Shown here: piece after piece, positions 1-8,740 of the stretch
How positions within the stretch are numbered: position 1 is the first letter of the stretch
Layout: each line of letters begins with the position of its first letter
Assembly (NCBI RefSeq): GCF_900460065.1
Contig: NZ_UAVD01000043.1
Location: 19,918-83,917 of the forward strand
Reading direction: 5' to 3'
DNA: 64,000 bases
Origin: Streptomyces griseus
GTDB taxonomy: Bacteria; Actinomycetota; Actinomycetes; Streptomycetales; Streptomycetaceae
Made by a program: the position numbers and the translations under genes
The notes under the pieces: model-generated
What the model saw: only the letters and a program-made list of their open reading frames with translations
What the model was told of the DNA's origin: nothing
Databases searched by the model: none

Positions 1-419
1 ATCAGCGCCATCGACGTGACCATGAGACCGCCCGCGCCGATGCCCTGCATACCGCGCCAGATGATCAGCAGCAGCATGTCCGACGCGAGGCCGCACAGGA
101 ACGACCCGGTGATGAAGATGATCGCCGAGACCTGGAAGACCAGCTTCCGCCCGAACAGGTCGCCGAACTTGCCGACCAGCACGGTGGCCACCGTCTCGGC
201 CAGCAGATAGGCGGTGACCACCCACGACATGTGCGCGGCCCCGCCCAGATCCGAGACGATCGTCGGCAGTGCCGTGCCCACGATCGTCTGGTCCAGCGCC
301 GCGAGCAGCATGCCCAGCACGATCGTCGCGAAGACGATGTTCCGCCGCCGCCGGTCGAGGACGGGCGGCGGCGCGGCGGCACTCTGCGCGGCGGGAGCTT
401 GCTCGCGGGCAGTGGTCAC
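1..419 (-). CDS. MFS transporter, EmrB/QacA (DHA2) type, N-terminal part
   Basis: The first 139 codons are visible; the gene runs off the left edge. After a cytoplasmic Ala/Pro-rich start and RRRR comes a membrane helix carrying LDQTIVGTALPTIV, the motif C/D1-like signature of 14-helix drug:H+ antiporters. A second helix follows (SWVVTAYLLAETV), then the loop motif A (GKFGDLFGRKLVF) that is diagnostic of the major facilitator superfamily. A third and a fourth hydrophobic segment precede the cut, with RGMQGIGAGG at the end, typical of DHA2 members. The GTG start at 419 is chosen because the predicted protein then begins with a short hydrophilic tail, as usual for the family. Substrate cannot be inferred. 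The family exports toxic compounds, antibiotics or metabolites across the plasma membrane. Confidence 0.85.
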   Translation of the reverse strand, partial: MTTAREQAPAAQSAAAPPPVLDRRRRNIVFATIVLGMLLAALDQTIVGTALPTIVSDLGGAAHMSWVVTAYLLAETVATVLVGKFGDLFGRKLVFQVSAIIFITGSFLCGLASDMLLLIIWRGMQGIGAGGLMVTSMAL

Positions 420-560
420 CCCTGCACCCTCACACCGGCCCCACGCCCCCGCATGCGGGGGCGGGCCGGACGGGGGTCGCACGGAGCCCCGGCACGGTCC
501 GAGGGCGAGGGCCGAGGGCTGTCCCACGATCCGCGGCCCGCGGGGAGCGGCGCGAGGGGC

Positions 561-1415
561 TCAGCGGGGCAGCGAGGCGATCGAGGTCCTCAGCCGCGCC
601 ACGAACGCCTCACGGGTGCTGTCGTCGACCCGGTCGAGCGAGAGATACGGATTGAGGTCCTCCAGTTCGACGAGCAGCAGCGCGCCGTCCGCCGTCCGGC
701 AGGCGTCGACCCGCTGGATCCCGTGGTCGAGGGAGTTCCAGGCGATGAAGCGCCGGGCGAACTCCCGGTCCTCGGCGCTCGCCGCGTACGGCTCCAGCTC
801 CCAGCGCCGCTCCGGGTCCGGCGCGTACAGCGCGTACTGGAAGTCGTCGTCGACGAAGTAGAAGGACACCTCGTGGCGGAAGTCGACGCGCGGCTGGACG
901 AGGAGCGACCCCTCGGCAGCCCGCTCCAGCTCGGTGGCCGCCTCCGCCGCCGTGACGAAGCGCAGCCCGACCGAGTCGGCCCCCAGCTTCGGCTTGACCA
1001 CATAGGCGGAGGCGTCGGGCAGCTCCGGCAGATCCGCCGCCCGGTCCACCGTGGGGATGACCGGCAGACCGGCCCGGCCCATCTCGACCAGGTACTCCTT
1101 GCCCGCCATGTCGCCGCGCCCGCCCAGCGGGTTGTAGACCGGCGTCCCCAGCTCCCCGGCCCGGGCGCGGAACGCGTCGTACGCCTCCCGGTAGTGCAGC
1201 ACCGGCCCGCTGTTGCGTACGAGGGCGAGGTCGAAGCGGTCCAGCAGCGCGGCCGCGTCCCGTGGAGGGCACAGCGCCACGTCGAACGACTCGCGCAGCC
1301 GGGAGCCGAGGTAGATGTCCTCGTCGCAGTAGCGGCGGCCACGGGCCTCGTAGGTGAGATCGGTGACGAGCAGGAGGGACGGGCGGCGTGCGCCGGCGGG
1401 TGACACGGTGGTCAT
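561..1415 (-). CDS. ATP-grasp domain protein (RimK/glutathione synthetase-like)
   Basis: 284 aa. The layout suggests an ATP-grasp ligase. An N-terminal alpha/beta domain (LLLVTDLTY, then DLALVRNSGPVLHYREAY) is followed by a lysine-bearing nucleotide strand (AYVVKPKLGADSVGL, near residue 145), a second strand (LLVQPRVDFRHEVSFYFV) and a C-terminal metal-binding strand (LVELEDLNPYLSL), where E and N match the Mg-coordinating E-x-N-P of RimK and GshB. Such enzymes join a carboxylate to an amine or thiol through an acylphosphate. The ATG at 1415 has a good ribosome binding site (GGGAGTACCCC). The substrate is unknown and no biosynthetic partner lies next to it; the MFS gene to the left is read in the same direction after 141 bp. 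A rimK-like amino acid ligase is the nearest guess. Confidence 0.75.
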   Translation of the reverse strand: MTTVSPAGARRPSLLLVTDLTYEARGRRYCDEDIYLGSRLRESFDVALCPPRDAAALLDRFDLALVRNSGPVLHYREAYDAFRARAGELGTPVYNPLGGRGDMAGKEYLVEMGRAGLPVIPTVDRAADLPELPDASAYVVKPKLGADSVGLRFVTAAEAATELERAAEGSLLVQPRVDFRHEVSFYFVDDDFQYALYAPDPERRWELEPYAASAEDREFARRFIAWNSLDHGIQRVDACRTADGALLLVELEDLNPYLSLDRVDDSTREAFVARLRTSIASLPR

Positions 1416-1580
1416 GGGGTACTCCCGGGGTCGGGGCGCGGACGGACGATCACTATCGCCGACGCCCGGCCGACCCCGCGGAGCGGGTGGCTCTCCCGTG
1501 CTCGGAGTCCCTCCGCGCCCGGATCTCGCGCGCCCGGATCCCCCACCGCTCGCGGCGGCGGTCCGCGGCCCCGCGGTCGG

Positions 1581-1757
1581 TCAGCCGGCTTCCGTGGATC
1601 CGCCCCGTACGGCAGCCACCCACTCGACGAGCAGCCGCTCGTACTCCCGGCGGCCCTCGGGCGACACCACACCGCCATCGGCGACCAGGGCGCGGATCTC
1701 CGCGTTCAGCTCAACCATCGGGCGGGCAGGCGTCGGCTGGGTCGAAGTGGAGGTCAT
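1581..1757 (-). CDS. small hypothetical protein, 58 aa
   Basis: A 58-residue frame starts at ATG 1757 and ends in TGA. It has a Thr/Ser/Pro-rich start and then an amphipathic helical part (MVELNAEIRALVADGG, then EGRREYERLLVEWVAAVRG). Codon usage has the high GC third positions of the neighbours, which supports real coding. No signal peptide, membrane helix or cysteine is visible. It is read in the same direction as the ATP-grasp gene, 165 bp upstream of it. I do not recognise a family; short acidic helical proteins of this sort are common as lineage-specific Streptomyces genes. Confidence 0.5.
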   Translation of the reverse strand: MTSTSTQPTPARPMVELNAEIRALVADGGVVSPEGRREYERLLVEWVAAVRGGSTEAG

Positions 1758-2425
1758 GTGAAGAGGCTAGTGGCAGGGAGGCCGAAGGGGCACCGGTCAA
1801 ACATGTGGGGCCCACCACGGGCGGCGTTCGCCGTCGCCCCGGACGCGGCGCCGGCACGCTGTCGTTCCGTGTCGCGACGCTCTCCACGCCGTCGTCACCG
1901 ATGGTCACGAACGAGCGCTCGGAACCCCGTTGCCGCACGTCGGCGGTGTGGGGCGGGGCCTCGGCGCGGTCGCGTACACGCCCCGACGCGCTCGGTGACG
2001 ACCTCCGCCCGGCCCGGCCCGACGGACATTTCCGCGGCTCCGTTCCCTGCCGGCCCGTGCGTTCGGGGCGACGAGGATCACACGGATTCGAGGCGGATCA
2101 GGGCCGGATCGGGCCAGCGGCGGGGCCGGATCCGGTCGGATGCGGCGGCGTGGGCGGACGCGTCGGCGGGTGGCGGACCGCCCGGTGGGGCGGCCCGGTC
2201 CCTCCGCCGACCGGCCGCCGCGACGGCGCCCCCGACCCTCCGCCGCCCACGGCCCGAGGCCCGACCCGCGCAACGTGTCGAGCACGCCGGACACCTGGGC
2301 GTCGGGCATCGCGCGGACGGCTCTGGCGGGGGTCCTCTCCCTCGACACCCGGGGTCGTGGCCCGAGCCGCCGCGCCGGCACGGGACGACTCGGAGCCCCG
2401 GATCCAGGAACCCGCCGGCACCGCC
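1758..2425. other. 668-bp stretch without a supportable gene
   Basis: Very GC-rich sequence in which several frames stay open on both strands, as expected by chance at this composition. None has a ribosome binding site together with the expected codon-position bias, and the translations are Arg/Pro/Gly-rich. It separates the small hypothetical gene from the 3' end of the acyl-CoA dehydrogenase and probably holds the promoter of the former (read leftward) and the terminator of the latter. Confidence 0.5.
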
Positions 2426-3640
2426 TCAGCGGATGTGCCGGCCCGAGATGGCCCGCGCGATGACGAGGCGCTGGATCTCGCTGGTGCCCTCGAAGATGGT
2501 GTAGATCTTGGCGTCGCGGTACATCCGTTCCACCGGATGCTCCCGGCTGTAGCCCGCGCCGCCGAGGATCTGGACCGCCTTCTCCGTTGCCGCGACCGCG
2601 AGTTCACCGGCCCGCAGTTTCGACATGGAGCCCTGGCCCGCGTCGAAGGTCCGGTCGTTCCGGGCCATCCAGGCGGCCTGCCAGATCAGCAGGCGTACGG
2701 CTTCGATCTCGGTGCGGATATCGGCCAGGGCGAAGGCGATCGACTGGTTCTCGATGATGGGCCTGCCGAACGCCTCGCGCTCACCGGCGTATTCCAGGGC
2801 GTACTCGTAGGCCGCCCGGGCGATGCCGAGCGCCTGCGCCGCCACGGTCGGGCGGCTGACCTCGAACGTGGCCATCGCCGCCTGGCCCTTGGCGGTGGAG
2901 CCCTCGCGGGCCCTGGCGAGGCGGGCGTCCAGCTTCTCCTTTCCGCCCAGCAGGCAGTGCCCCGGCACGGTCACCTCGTCGAGGAAGAGGTCCGCGGTGT
3001 GCGAGGCTCGCAGCCCCAGTTTCTTGACCGTACGGCCGGCCGTGAGGCCCTTCGTGCCGGGCGGGACGATGAACGCGGCCTGTCCGCGGGCCCCGAGCGC
3101 CGGATCGACCGAGGCGACGACGACGTGCACCTCGGCGATGCCGCCGTTGGTGATCCACGCCTTCTGACCGGAGATCACCCAGGAGTCGCTCGCCTCGATG
3201 TAGCGGGCCTTGGTCGTCATCGCCGAGACGTCGGAGCCGGCCCCCGGTTCGGACACGCAGAACGCGGCGACCTTCGGGTCGTCCTCGTCCCCGTAGCACT
3301 GCGGGACCCACTCGGCGAGTTGGTCCGGGGTGCCGGAGGCGAAGATCCCGGCGACCGCGAGCGAGGTGCCGAACAGAGCCATCCCGATGCCCGCGTCGCC
3401 CCAGAACAGCTCCTCGTTGGCGATCTGGAGGGAGAGCCCCGTGGGGTCCCCGTACAGGTCGGCGAGTGACTCGAAGCCGTACAGGCCGATCCGGGCGGCC
3501 TCCTGGATGACGGGCCAGGGGGTTTCCTCCCGGGCGTCCCACTCGGCGGCGGCCGGGCGGACCACCCGGGCGGCGAAGCCGTGCACCCAGGTGCGCAGGT
3601 CCTGCTGTTCCTCGGTCAGGGCGAGGGAGAAGAAGCTCAC
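2426..3640 (-). CDS. acyl-CoA dehydrogenase
   Basis: 404 aa, full length for the FAD-dependent acyl-CoA dehydrogenase family, which introduces a trans-2,3 double bond in acyl-CoA and passes electrons to ETF. Visible: the N-terminal helical domain (LTEEQQDLRTWVHGFA), the middle-domain FAD/substrate motif FCVSEPGAGSDVSAMTT followed by WVISGQKAWITNGG, the C-terminal ILGGAGYSREHPVERMYRDAK, and the catalytic glutamate inside IFEGTSEIQ near residue 384, placed as in medium- and short-chain enzymes. The GTG start at 3640 lies 4 bp after the stop of the SCP2 gene upstream, so the two are surely co-transcribed. With an SCP2-like carrier as partner, a bulky or sterol/long-chain acyl-CoA substrate is a reasonable inference, but chain length cannot be read from the sequence. 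Confidence 0.92.
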   Translation of the reverse strand: MSFFSLALTEEQQDLRTWVHGFAARVVRPAAAEWDAREETPWPVIQEAARIGLYGFESLADLYGDPTGLSLQIANEELFWGDAGIGMALFGTSLAVAGIFASGTPDQLAEWVPQCYGDEDDPKVAAFCVSEPGAGSDVSAMTTKARYIEASDSWVISGQKAWITNGGIAEVHVVVASVDPALGARGQAAFIVPPGTKGLTAGRTVKKLGLRASHTADLFLDEVTVPGHCLLGGKEKLDARLARAREGSTAKGQAAMATFEVSRPTVAAQALGIARAAYEYALEYAGEREAFGRPIIENQSIAFALADIRTEIEAVRLLIWQAAWMARNDRTFDAGQGSMSKLRAGELAVAATEKAVQILGGAGYSREHPVERMYRDAKIYTIFEGTSEIQRLVIARAISGRHIR

Positions 3641-3644
3641 GCGC

Positions 3645-4118
3645 TCACGCCTTCGGGATGTCGAAGTAGCGGGTCAGGCCGGAGGCGAGGCCGACGTCAC
3701 CGGCGACCTTGAGCTTGCGCGTCATGAACATGGTGACGGGATTGCCGTTGCCGGAGACGAGCTTGAGGAACTCCGCGTCGCCCATCACCAGCGTGGTGCG
3801 GGGCTCGGCGTCCGAGCGGCCGGGAGTGACCCGGCAGGCTCCGGCGGCTATCGCCGTCTCGTAGACGGCGTCGCTCTCACCGGTGATCTTCCAGCGGATC
3901 AGCGCGGTGAGGCCGCCGGCCGCCTCGGGCCGGAACTGCTGCTTCATCCGGCCGAAGACCTCGCCGAGTATCCGGGTGCGCAGCTCGCCCCGCATGACCT
4001 CGGTGAGCTGCTTGGCGGACAGGCTCTTGACGATGCGGGCGAACTCCTCGGGCGCGACCGCCGCGAAGTCGAGCCCGGCCAGGTCGTCGGTGAGGTTGCC
4101 GCTGCTGGTTCCGTCCAC
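3645..4118 (-). CDS. SCP2 sterol-carrier domain protein
   Basis: 157 aa. The body from about residue 45 (ILGEVFGRMKQQF) to the end has the SCP2 pattern: ALIRWKITGESD, a central strand pair, TTLVMGDAEFLKLVSGNGNP and a C-terminal helix after KLKVAGDVGLASGL. SCP2 domains bind lipids or acyl-CoA in a hydrophobic tunnel. An N-terminal extension (DDLAGLDFAAVAPEEFARIVKSL) resembles those of actinobacterial members. The GTG at 4118 is supported by GGAAC 5 bases upstream; the ribosome binding site abuts a 34-bp palindrome, so the transcript must start inside or right beside the operator. It is the first gene of a two-gene operon with the acyl-CoA dehydrogenase. Confidence 0.8.
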   Translation of the reverse strand: MDGTSSGNLTDDLAGLDFAAVAPEEFARIVKSLSAKQLTEVMRGELRTRILGEVFGRMKQQFRPEAAGGLTALIRWKITGESDAVYETAIAAGACRVTPGRSDAEPRTTLVMGDAEFLKLVSGNGNPVTMFMTRKLKVAGDVGLASGLTRYFDIPKA

Positions 4119-4125
4119 GCCAGTT

Positions 4126-4159
4126 CCTTACTCCAAAGTAAACTTACTTTTGAGTAAGG
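4126..4159 (-). promoter_or_regulatory. 34-bp near-perfect palindromic operator
   Basis: Two 16-bp arms match at 15 of 16 positions around a 2-bp centre (left arm CCTTACTCCAAAGTAA). It is strikingly AT-rich against the surrounding DNA and ends 7 bp upstream of the GTG of the SCP2 gene. Size and symmetry fit a TetR-family operator repressing the SCP2/acyl-CoA dehydrogenase operon. No TetR gene is adjacent. Confidence 0.75.
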
Positions 4160-4244
4160 TAAAGGGAGCGGCGACGCCCCGCAAGGCCGGTCCGCGGCCG
4201 ATGGTGGTGAGGGGGTGCGGGCGCCGGCCGAGGGGTGGGGGCGG

Positions 4245-4508
4245 TCAGAAGGGCGAGCCGGGCAGCACCGCGAGTCCGGGGTGGTGCGCGGCCAGTGTCT
4301 TGTTGGCGCGGGCCAGTTCGGACAGGGCCTGTTCGCGGTCCGCCTGGTCCTCGACGCCGAGCCGGGGGCCGCGGAACCTGCGTACCTCGCGGGCCGCGCA
4401 GTCGGCGTCGAACTCCGCCTGGAGGATGTGCGGCGGAATGCACGAGCCGATCAGCGCGGCGACCCGGTCCGGGATCGGCACGGGGACGAGGAGGTGCGAG
4501 GCGGTCAT
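4245..4508 (-). CDS. small hypothetical protein, 87 aa
   Basis: Start chosen at ATG 4508, where GGGAAAG sits 6 bases upstream; a longer in-frame version exists but its extra part is low-complexity and has no binding site. The protein begins with a hydrophobic stretch (HLLVPVPIPDRVAALIGSCIPPHIL), continues with an acidic/basic helical part containing two cysteines (residues about 28 and 40), and ends PGSPF. No family recognised. It lies between the SCP2 operon's promoter and the PucR gene, on the same strand as both, with gaps of about 100 and 220 bp, so it is probably monocistronic. Confidence 0.5.
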   Translation of the reverse strand: MTASHLLVPVPIPDRVAALIGSCIPPHILQAEFDADCAAREVRRFRGPRLGVEDQADREQALSELARANKTLAAHHPGLAVLPGSPF

Positions 4509-4730
4509 GGGGCTTTCCCTCTCGGATGGTTGGCCAGGAGGCGGTGCACGGGGCCTGTCGCCTGATGGGCGGCAGGTTCCTTCCTGTGTACGGGACGCGG
4601 TTCCGGGTTTCTCGTCGGATACGTCTCCGTGTCGCAACCGTTTGGGACTGACCGTCTATTTCGCCTTACGCGCCGGTAAGTTGACCCGCCGGGCCGAACG
4701 TGATCCGGATCCGGTGGCAGGTGATCCGGA

Positions 4731-5945
4731 TCAGGGGGACGTGCCCGTGGCGCGCGAGCGCAGCCGCAGTGCGCGCAGTACCGCCTCGGTGGCGAAACGG
4801 CTCTCGGGGTCGACGAGTTGGTCACCGAAGATGGTCTCCAGGCTCCGCATGCGGTAGCGCACGGTCTGCGGGTGGACGTCCAGCAGCGCGCCCATCTGCG
4901 CCGCGGTGCCCCGGGTGTCGAGCCAGATCCGCAGCGTCTCGACCAGCCGGTCGCGGCGGGTGGGGCTGATCCCCGCCACGGCGGCCAGCTCCCGCCGGGC
5001 GAGCTGGTCCAGCAGTGCGGGGTCCGACAGCAGCCACAGGGTGGTGAGGTGGTCCTCGCAGCGGATCAGCGGCGCGTCGTCGATCACACCGGAGTCGACG
5101 AGCTCCAGGACCCGGCGGGCCCAGCGGATCGACTCGCAGGCCAGCGCGGTGGGCACGGTCAGTCCGATCGCCGCGCGGCCGGCCGGAAGGGCCTGCGCCA
5201 GCATGGATCTTCGCGCGTCGTCCAGTGCTCCGGGGATGAGCAGATGGGGCTGCGGGGCGCTGAGGTCGACGAGGAGGTCGCGGTCCGCGCTGAGCCGGTC
5301 CAGCTCCGCCGGGGCGCGGACGGCGATCAGCGTGACCTCCTCCGGCAGCGTCCACCCGACCTGCTCGCACAGATCGGCGATGGCGCTGCCGGGGGCCGGG
5401 CGCCCGGCGAGGATCAGGTGGAGCAGGCGGCGGCGCAGGGCCTCGTTGTGCTCGCCCGACTGGGACTGCACCTCCTGGAACCCCTCCCGGGAAAGCGATT
5501 CCAGTTCGTCGACGTAGGCGAACAGCGCGTCGGCGAAGCTCAGCATCAGGGTGGGGGACAGGTGGTAGCTCTGCCCGACCTTCTTCGCCCGCCGCAGGGC
5601 CACCCGTGCGCCCAGTCGATAGGCCCCCTGGAGGGTGTCCATGCTCCGGCCCTCGTACGCCTCGAACCGTCCGAAGCGCCGGCACATGTCGTCGCGGAGC
5701 GTGGTGGGCGAGGAGGGCTCGGCCACCAGGTCGACGAAGGAGGCGAGGCTCTGCTCGACGCCCACCCGGATGGCCTGTCCGTTCGGCCCGTCGAGCAGCC
5801 GGGCGTATTCCGGATAGGCCCGGGTGACCTCGACACCGATTTCCTTGATGAGGCTGGGCAGTTCGGGCCGCATGATCGCGGCGAATTCCTGGGGGAGCGG
5901 CCCCAGCGGGTCTTCCGTATCCAGCGGCTGTATGAGATGTGCCAT
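4731..5945 (-). CDS. PucR-type helix-turn-helix transcriptional regulator
   Basis: 404 aa from ATG 5945 (AAGGGGA seven bases upstream). An N-terminal helical sensor-like domain (about residues 15-170) is followed by a central domain of the CdaR/PucR kind and a C-terminal HTH_30 domain. The last includes the segment from LVETLRIWLDTRG to LDVHPQTVRYRMRSLE, where the repeated Q-T-V-R-Y-R-M recognition helix is diagnostic. Family members usually activate nearby catabolic or lipid genes. The gene diverges from the secreted-protein and mce region to its right, across an 800-bp gap, which makes it the best local candidate for a regulator of that region (inference). The longer in-frame extension upstream to 6116 lacks a binding site and is not favoured. 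Confidence 0.85.
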   Translation of the reverse strand: MAHLIQPLDTEDPLGPLPQEFAAIMRPELPSLIKEIGVEVTRAYPEYARLLDGPNGQAIRVGVEQSLASFVDLVAEPSSPTTLRDDMCRRFGRFEAYEGRSMDTLQGAYRLGARVALRRAKKVGQSYHLSPTLMLSFADALFAYVDELESLSREGFQEVQSQSGEHNEALRRRLLHLILAGRPAPGSAIADLCEQVGWTLPEEVTLIAVRAPAELDRLSADRDLLVDLSAPQPHLLIPGALDDARRSMLAQALPAGRAAIGLTVPTALACESIRWARRVLELVDSGVIDDAPLIRCEDHLTTLWLLSDPALLDQLARRELAAVAGISPTRRDRLVETLRIWLDTRGTAAQMGALLDVHPQTVRYRMRSLETIFGDQLVDPESRFATEAVLRALRLRSRATGTSP

Positions 5946-6754
5946 GACAAGTCCCCTTGCTCTCGGCGCCCGGTGGTGGGGTGAGACGGTGGGGGGAAAG
6001 CGCTCCCACGAACCGACAGGTGCGTACCAAGTTCGCGACGAAGATAGACCAACGAACAGGCAGTGCACACCACTTGGACAAGATCGAAGTGCAGGGGGCA
6101 CACATCCCGGCCGCACTGTGCGACTTCCGTGCAGGTCGGGCGGTACTGCGCGCTTTCGGACAATGAATTTCGGCCGCGTGCTCCGGAGGTGACAACAAAG
6201 CCGTTCCGCTCTCCTGGGGCGTTCCCGCGGCGTTGCGCGCGGCCCCGGTCGCCCCTCGGGAGAAACGGGCGCACGGGCGGCTCACCACGGCGAATGCGGA
6301 GGGGCGGTCGCTCCCCTCTGGGCATTTTCGGCCGAGTGGCTGATTCTCGCGCTATCGGCGGCGGAGTGGAGGCCCCGCTTCCGCGGCCCCCGCCCCCCCG
6401 GGGGCCGTGTACGCACGGCACACGGGGTTCCGGTCGCCGGCGGGCAATTCCCCGCCCCCGGGTGCGCATTCCTTGACAAGGGAGCGGTGCCCCGATGCTC
6501 ATTTCCGGATCAAAAAGCGTGCGGTGCAAAGAATCTTAGACGGACGGATTGTGTCGCCCGGTTTCCCGCGAGTAACATCACGCCTCGATCAATTCGGTCA
6601 CGAAATCTGCCCGAAATTTGATGCTCCGATCCTCCGCCCCCGGGCCCCCGAGGCTCCAACACCGCCGAGAAGTCGTCGCGGTGCGGGCTCGCATTGCAGA
6701 ACCGCTCAACTTCGTGCAGGAGGCCGCGCCACGGCGGCCGACAGAGGGGACGAC
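5946..6754. other. 809-bp divergent intergenic region, PucR gene / secreted protein
   Basis: No gene is supportable here. It must hold the leftward promoter of the PucR gene and the rightward promoter of the secreted protein at 6755. Features seen: a perfect 5-1-5 palindrome at 6471-6481 (CCTTG A CAAGG), which also includes a TTGACA hexamer at 6473; and an unusually AT-rich patch at about 6505-6625, the likeliest promoter zone for the rightward gene. No clear -10 hexamer could be assigned. Confidence 0.5.
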
Positions 6755-7690
6755 ATGAGATCCGTTTCCAATCGAACCCGCGTAGGTCTGCTCGCGGCGT
6801 TCACGGCATTCAGTGCTCTGCTCTCCACCGGCTCGGCCACCGCAGCCACCCAGCTCAACGGCGACTGGGCGCCCTTCGACCGCTGCCCGGTCGACGCGCC
6901 CGCCATGCTGGCCGCGGACGGCATCAACACCATCGCGACCTGCATAGCGTCGAGCTCGGCCACCGGAACCATCACGCTGGGCAAGACGAAGGTCTCCACC
7001 GGCGACACCGACCTGCAGCTCGGAGTCATCCAGCGCCCCGACGGCACCGCCTCCCTGGTGGCCCCGCCGGAGGGGGCGCTGACCGCGGACCCGGCGGAGA
7101 TCCCCGGCGGGCTGATCGGGCTCATGTGTCCCAGCGGAATTCCGCTCGTATCAGGAATCTGCCGCCAGTTGACGGACAACAATCTCAACCGGGTGACGGC
7201 CACCATCGAACCGGCCGGAGCGCCGCGCGACTTCCATATGAGTGCGGCATTCTCCACCGGTGAGCCCATTCTCACCATTCCGGTCCGCATCCACCTCAAG
7301 AATCCGTTCCTCGGTGACAAGTGCTACATCGGGACCACGTCCGACCCGGTGCTCCTGAAGCCGCAGAACGTGACGGCGCCGAGCCTCTCACTGCAAAGGT
7401 TCTCGGCCGACGGGACTCCGAACGACGACGAGGGCGAGATGGGGCGCTACACCTTCGACGGCGCCGACCAGGGTGACGCCACCTTCGCCGTTCCCGGGGC
7501 CAGCGGCTGCGGTGCCGGGCTCCTGGACTGGGCGGTGAACCTCAAGACCGGTCTCCCGTCCGCCGCCGGAAAGAACAGCGTGACGCTCGACGCCACCACG
7601 ACGTACTTCGGCAGCCCCTACGACCCCGTCGGCCTCGCGCCGAACGAGGGCAGGAAGCTGTCCGAGTTCTGGCACTCCGCGAAGCGGTAG
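6755..7690 (+). CDS. secreted protein of unknown function, 311 aa
   Basis: Start ATG 6755, with GAGGGGA 5 bases upstream. A Sec signal peptide (NRTRVGLLAAFTAFSALL, cleavage likely after SATAA near residue 32) leads into a mature domain of about 280 residues with few helices predicted by eye and paired cysteines. Segments such as LGVIQRPDGTASLVAPPEGAL, IPVRIHLKNPFLGDKCYIG and TFAVPGASGCGAGLLDWAV look like beta-rich, disulfide-stabilised extracellular structure. I do not recognise a named enzyme family. It is the first of three consecutive monocistronic secreted-protein genes between the PucR regulator and the mce operon, each followed by its own hairpin terminator. Confidence 0.75.
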   Translation: MRSVSNRTRVGLLAAFTAFSALLSTGSATAATQLNGDWAPFDRCPVDAPAMLAADGINTIATCIASSSATGTITLGKTKVSTGDTDLQLGVIQRPDGTASLVAPPEGALTADPAEIPGGLIGLMCPSGIPLVSGICRQLTDNNLNRVTATIEPAGAPRDFHMSAAFSTGEPILTIPVRIHLKNPFLGDKCYIGTTSDPVLLKPQNVTAPSLSLQRFSADGTPNDDEGEMGRYTFDGADQGDATFAVPGASGCGAGLLDWAVNLKTGLPSAAGKNSVTLDATTTYFGSPYDPVGLAPNEGRKLSEFWHSAKR

Positions 7691-7698
7691 GCCCCGGT

Positions 7699-7715
7699 CG
7701 GGTCCGCCGGACCCG
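7699..7715 (+). terminator. hairpin after the secreted protein gene
   Basis: A perfect 7-bp stem (CGGGTCC/GGACCCG) with a 3-base loop begins 9 bp after the stop codon. There is no U tract, as is common for actinomycete terminators. Confidence 0.5.
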
Positions 7716-7904
7716 CCCCTGGCCCCGCAAGCGAGGAGGTGATGCGCGACCCGCCCCCGACCCCCTCGTCCGCACACCTCGATACGAGCCGGTGTCGTGG
7801 ACCCGCCGAGTGCCGCACCGTCCGGCACGGCGAACAACCGAGCAAGCGCCTCTCCAGTCACGTTCAGCCGAATCCCCAACGGAACGAGAAAAGGGAGTAC
7901 CCCC

Positions 7905-8561
7905 ATGTTCAAGCGAACCGGTGTCCTGACCGCGATCGGTGCCGCCGCGGCATCCGTCGTCCTGGCCGCCCCGTCGGCCGTCGCCGCGCCGACCAGCTGG
8001 ACGATCAGCCCCACCGGCGCCTTCAACGGCAGCGCCGGGGTGACCGTCCTCACCGACAACAACGGCAACAAGATCCAGTGCGCCACCTCCGCCGCCTCGG
8101 GCTCGGCGCCGACCTCCCCGGTCGCGGGGAGCCCGGCCAAGCTCGCGTCCATCTCGGCGATCTCGTTCAACTCGCCGTGCACCGGGCCGTTCAGCTCGAC
8201 GTGGACGGTGACCACCACGCCGCCGTGGGAGATCTGGGGCCTGGACTACGCGGCGGGCGCCGGCACCAACTCCACGGGCCAGGTGACCGGTGAGATCAGA
8301 GCGATCAAGGCGAAGGTGTCCGGGAGCAGCGTCCTCGGCCCGTGCACCTTCGACGTGACCGGCAAGGTCGCGGCCAAGTACAACAACCCGACCCTGAACG
8401 GGAGCAACGGCACGCTGAACACCGCGGGCGGCGGCCTCACCCTCTCCATCGCCAACAAGGTCGGCGGCGGTTGCGGCATCGTCGGCACCACCGCCAGCTT
8501 CCAGGGGCTGTACACCATCGTGAACGCGGCGTCGGGCAAGTCCCCGGTCATCAGCGGGTGA
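7905..8561 (+). CDS. secreted protein of unknown function, 218 aa
   Basis: ATG 7905 has AAGGGAG 7 bases upstream. A classical Sec signal peptide (FKRTGVLTAIGAAAASVVL, cleavage after AVAA near residue 28) precedes a 190-residue mature part rich in Ser, Thr, Gly and Asn. It has four or more cysteines in positions suggesting two disulfides (IQCATS, NSPCTGPFSS, GPCTFDV, GGGCGIVG). The repeated short beta-strand pattern suggests an all-beta extracellular fold. It shares with its left neighbour the style 'signal peptide plus Cys-stabilised beta domain' but no clear sequence identity. Function unknown; proximity to the mce operon suggests a cell-envelope role. Confidence 0.75.
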   Translation: MFKRTGVLTAIGAAAASVVLAAPSAVAAPTSWTISPTGAFNGSAGVTVLTDNNGNKIQCATSAASGSAPTSPVAGSPAKLASISAISFNSPCTGPFSSTWTVTTTPPWEIWGLDYAAGAGTNSTGQVTGEIRAIKAKVSGSSVLGPCTFDVTGKVAAKYNNPTLNGSNGTLNTAGGGLTLSIANKVGGGCGIVGTTASFQGLYTIVNAASGKSPVISG

Positions 8562-8590
8562 CCCACCGCCGATGACGTCCCGCACCTGAG

Positions 8591-8631
8591 CGTCGTGCCC
8601 GGCCGTGCGCACCCGGCGGCCGGGCACGACG
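8591..8631 (+). terminator. strong hairpin terminator, 15-bp stem
   Basis: A perfect 15-bp stem (CGTCGTGCCCGGCCG with its complement) around an 11-base loop, 29 bp downstream of the stop codon of the secreted protein at 7905. No U run follows. Confidence 0.8.
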
Positions 8632-8740
8632 ACGAGCGGGGCGCTCCACCGGCGCCGGCCGGAGCCGCGCGAGCCGCTCCACCGCACCGGCCGGAAGCGC
8701 CCCGTTTTCGCGCACCCGCCGACAAGGGCGCGGCAGCGGA

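Noticed and set aside
1905..2381. 158-codon frame on the - strand in the gap after the acyl-CoA dehydrogenase
   Set aside because: Extreme Arg/Pro/Gly bias, no binding site, no conserved-looking segment.
1388..3469. Long open frame on the + strand over the acyl-CoA dehydrogenase
   Set aside because: Arg/Pro/Gly-rich translation, antisense to a gene with a full set of family motifs; open only because of GC content.
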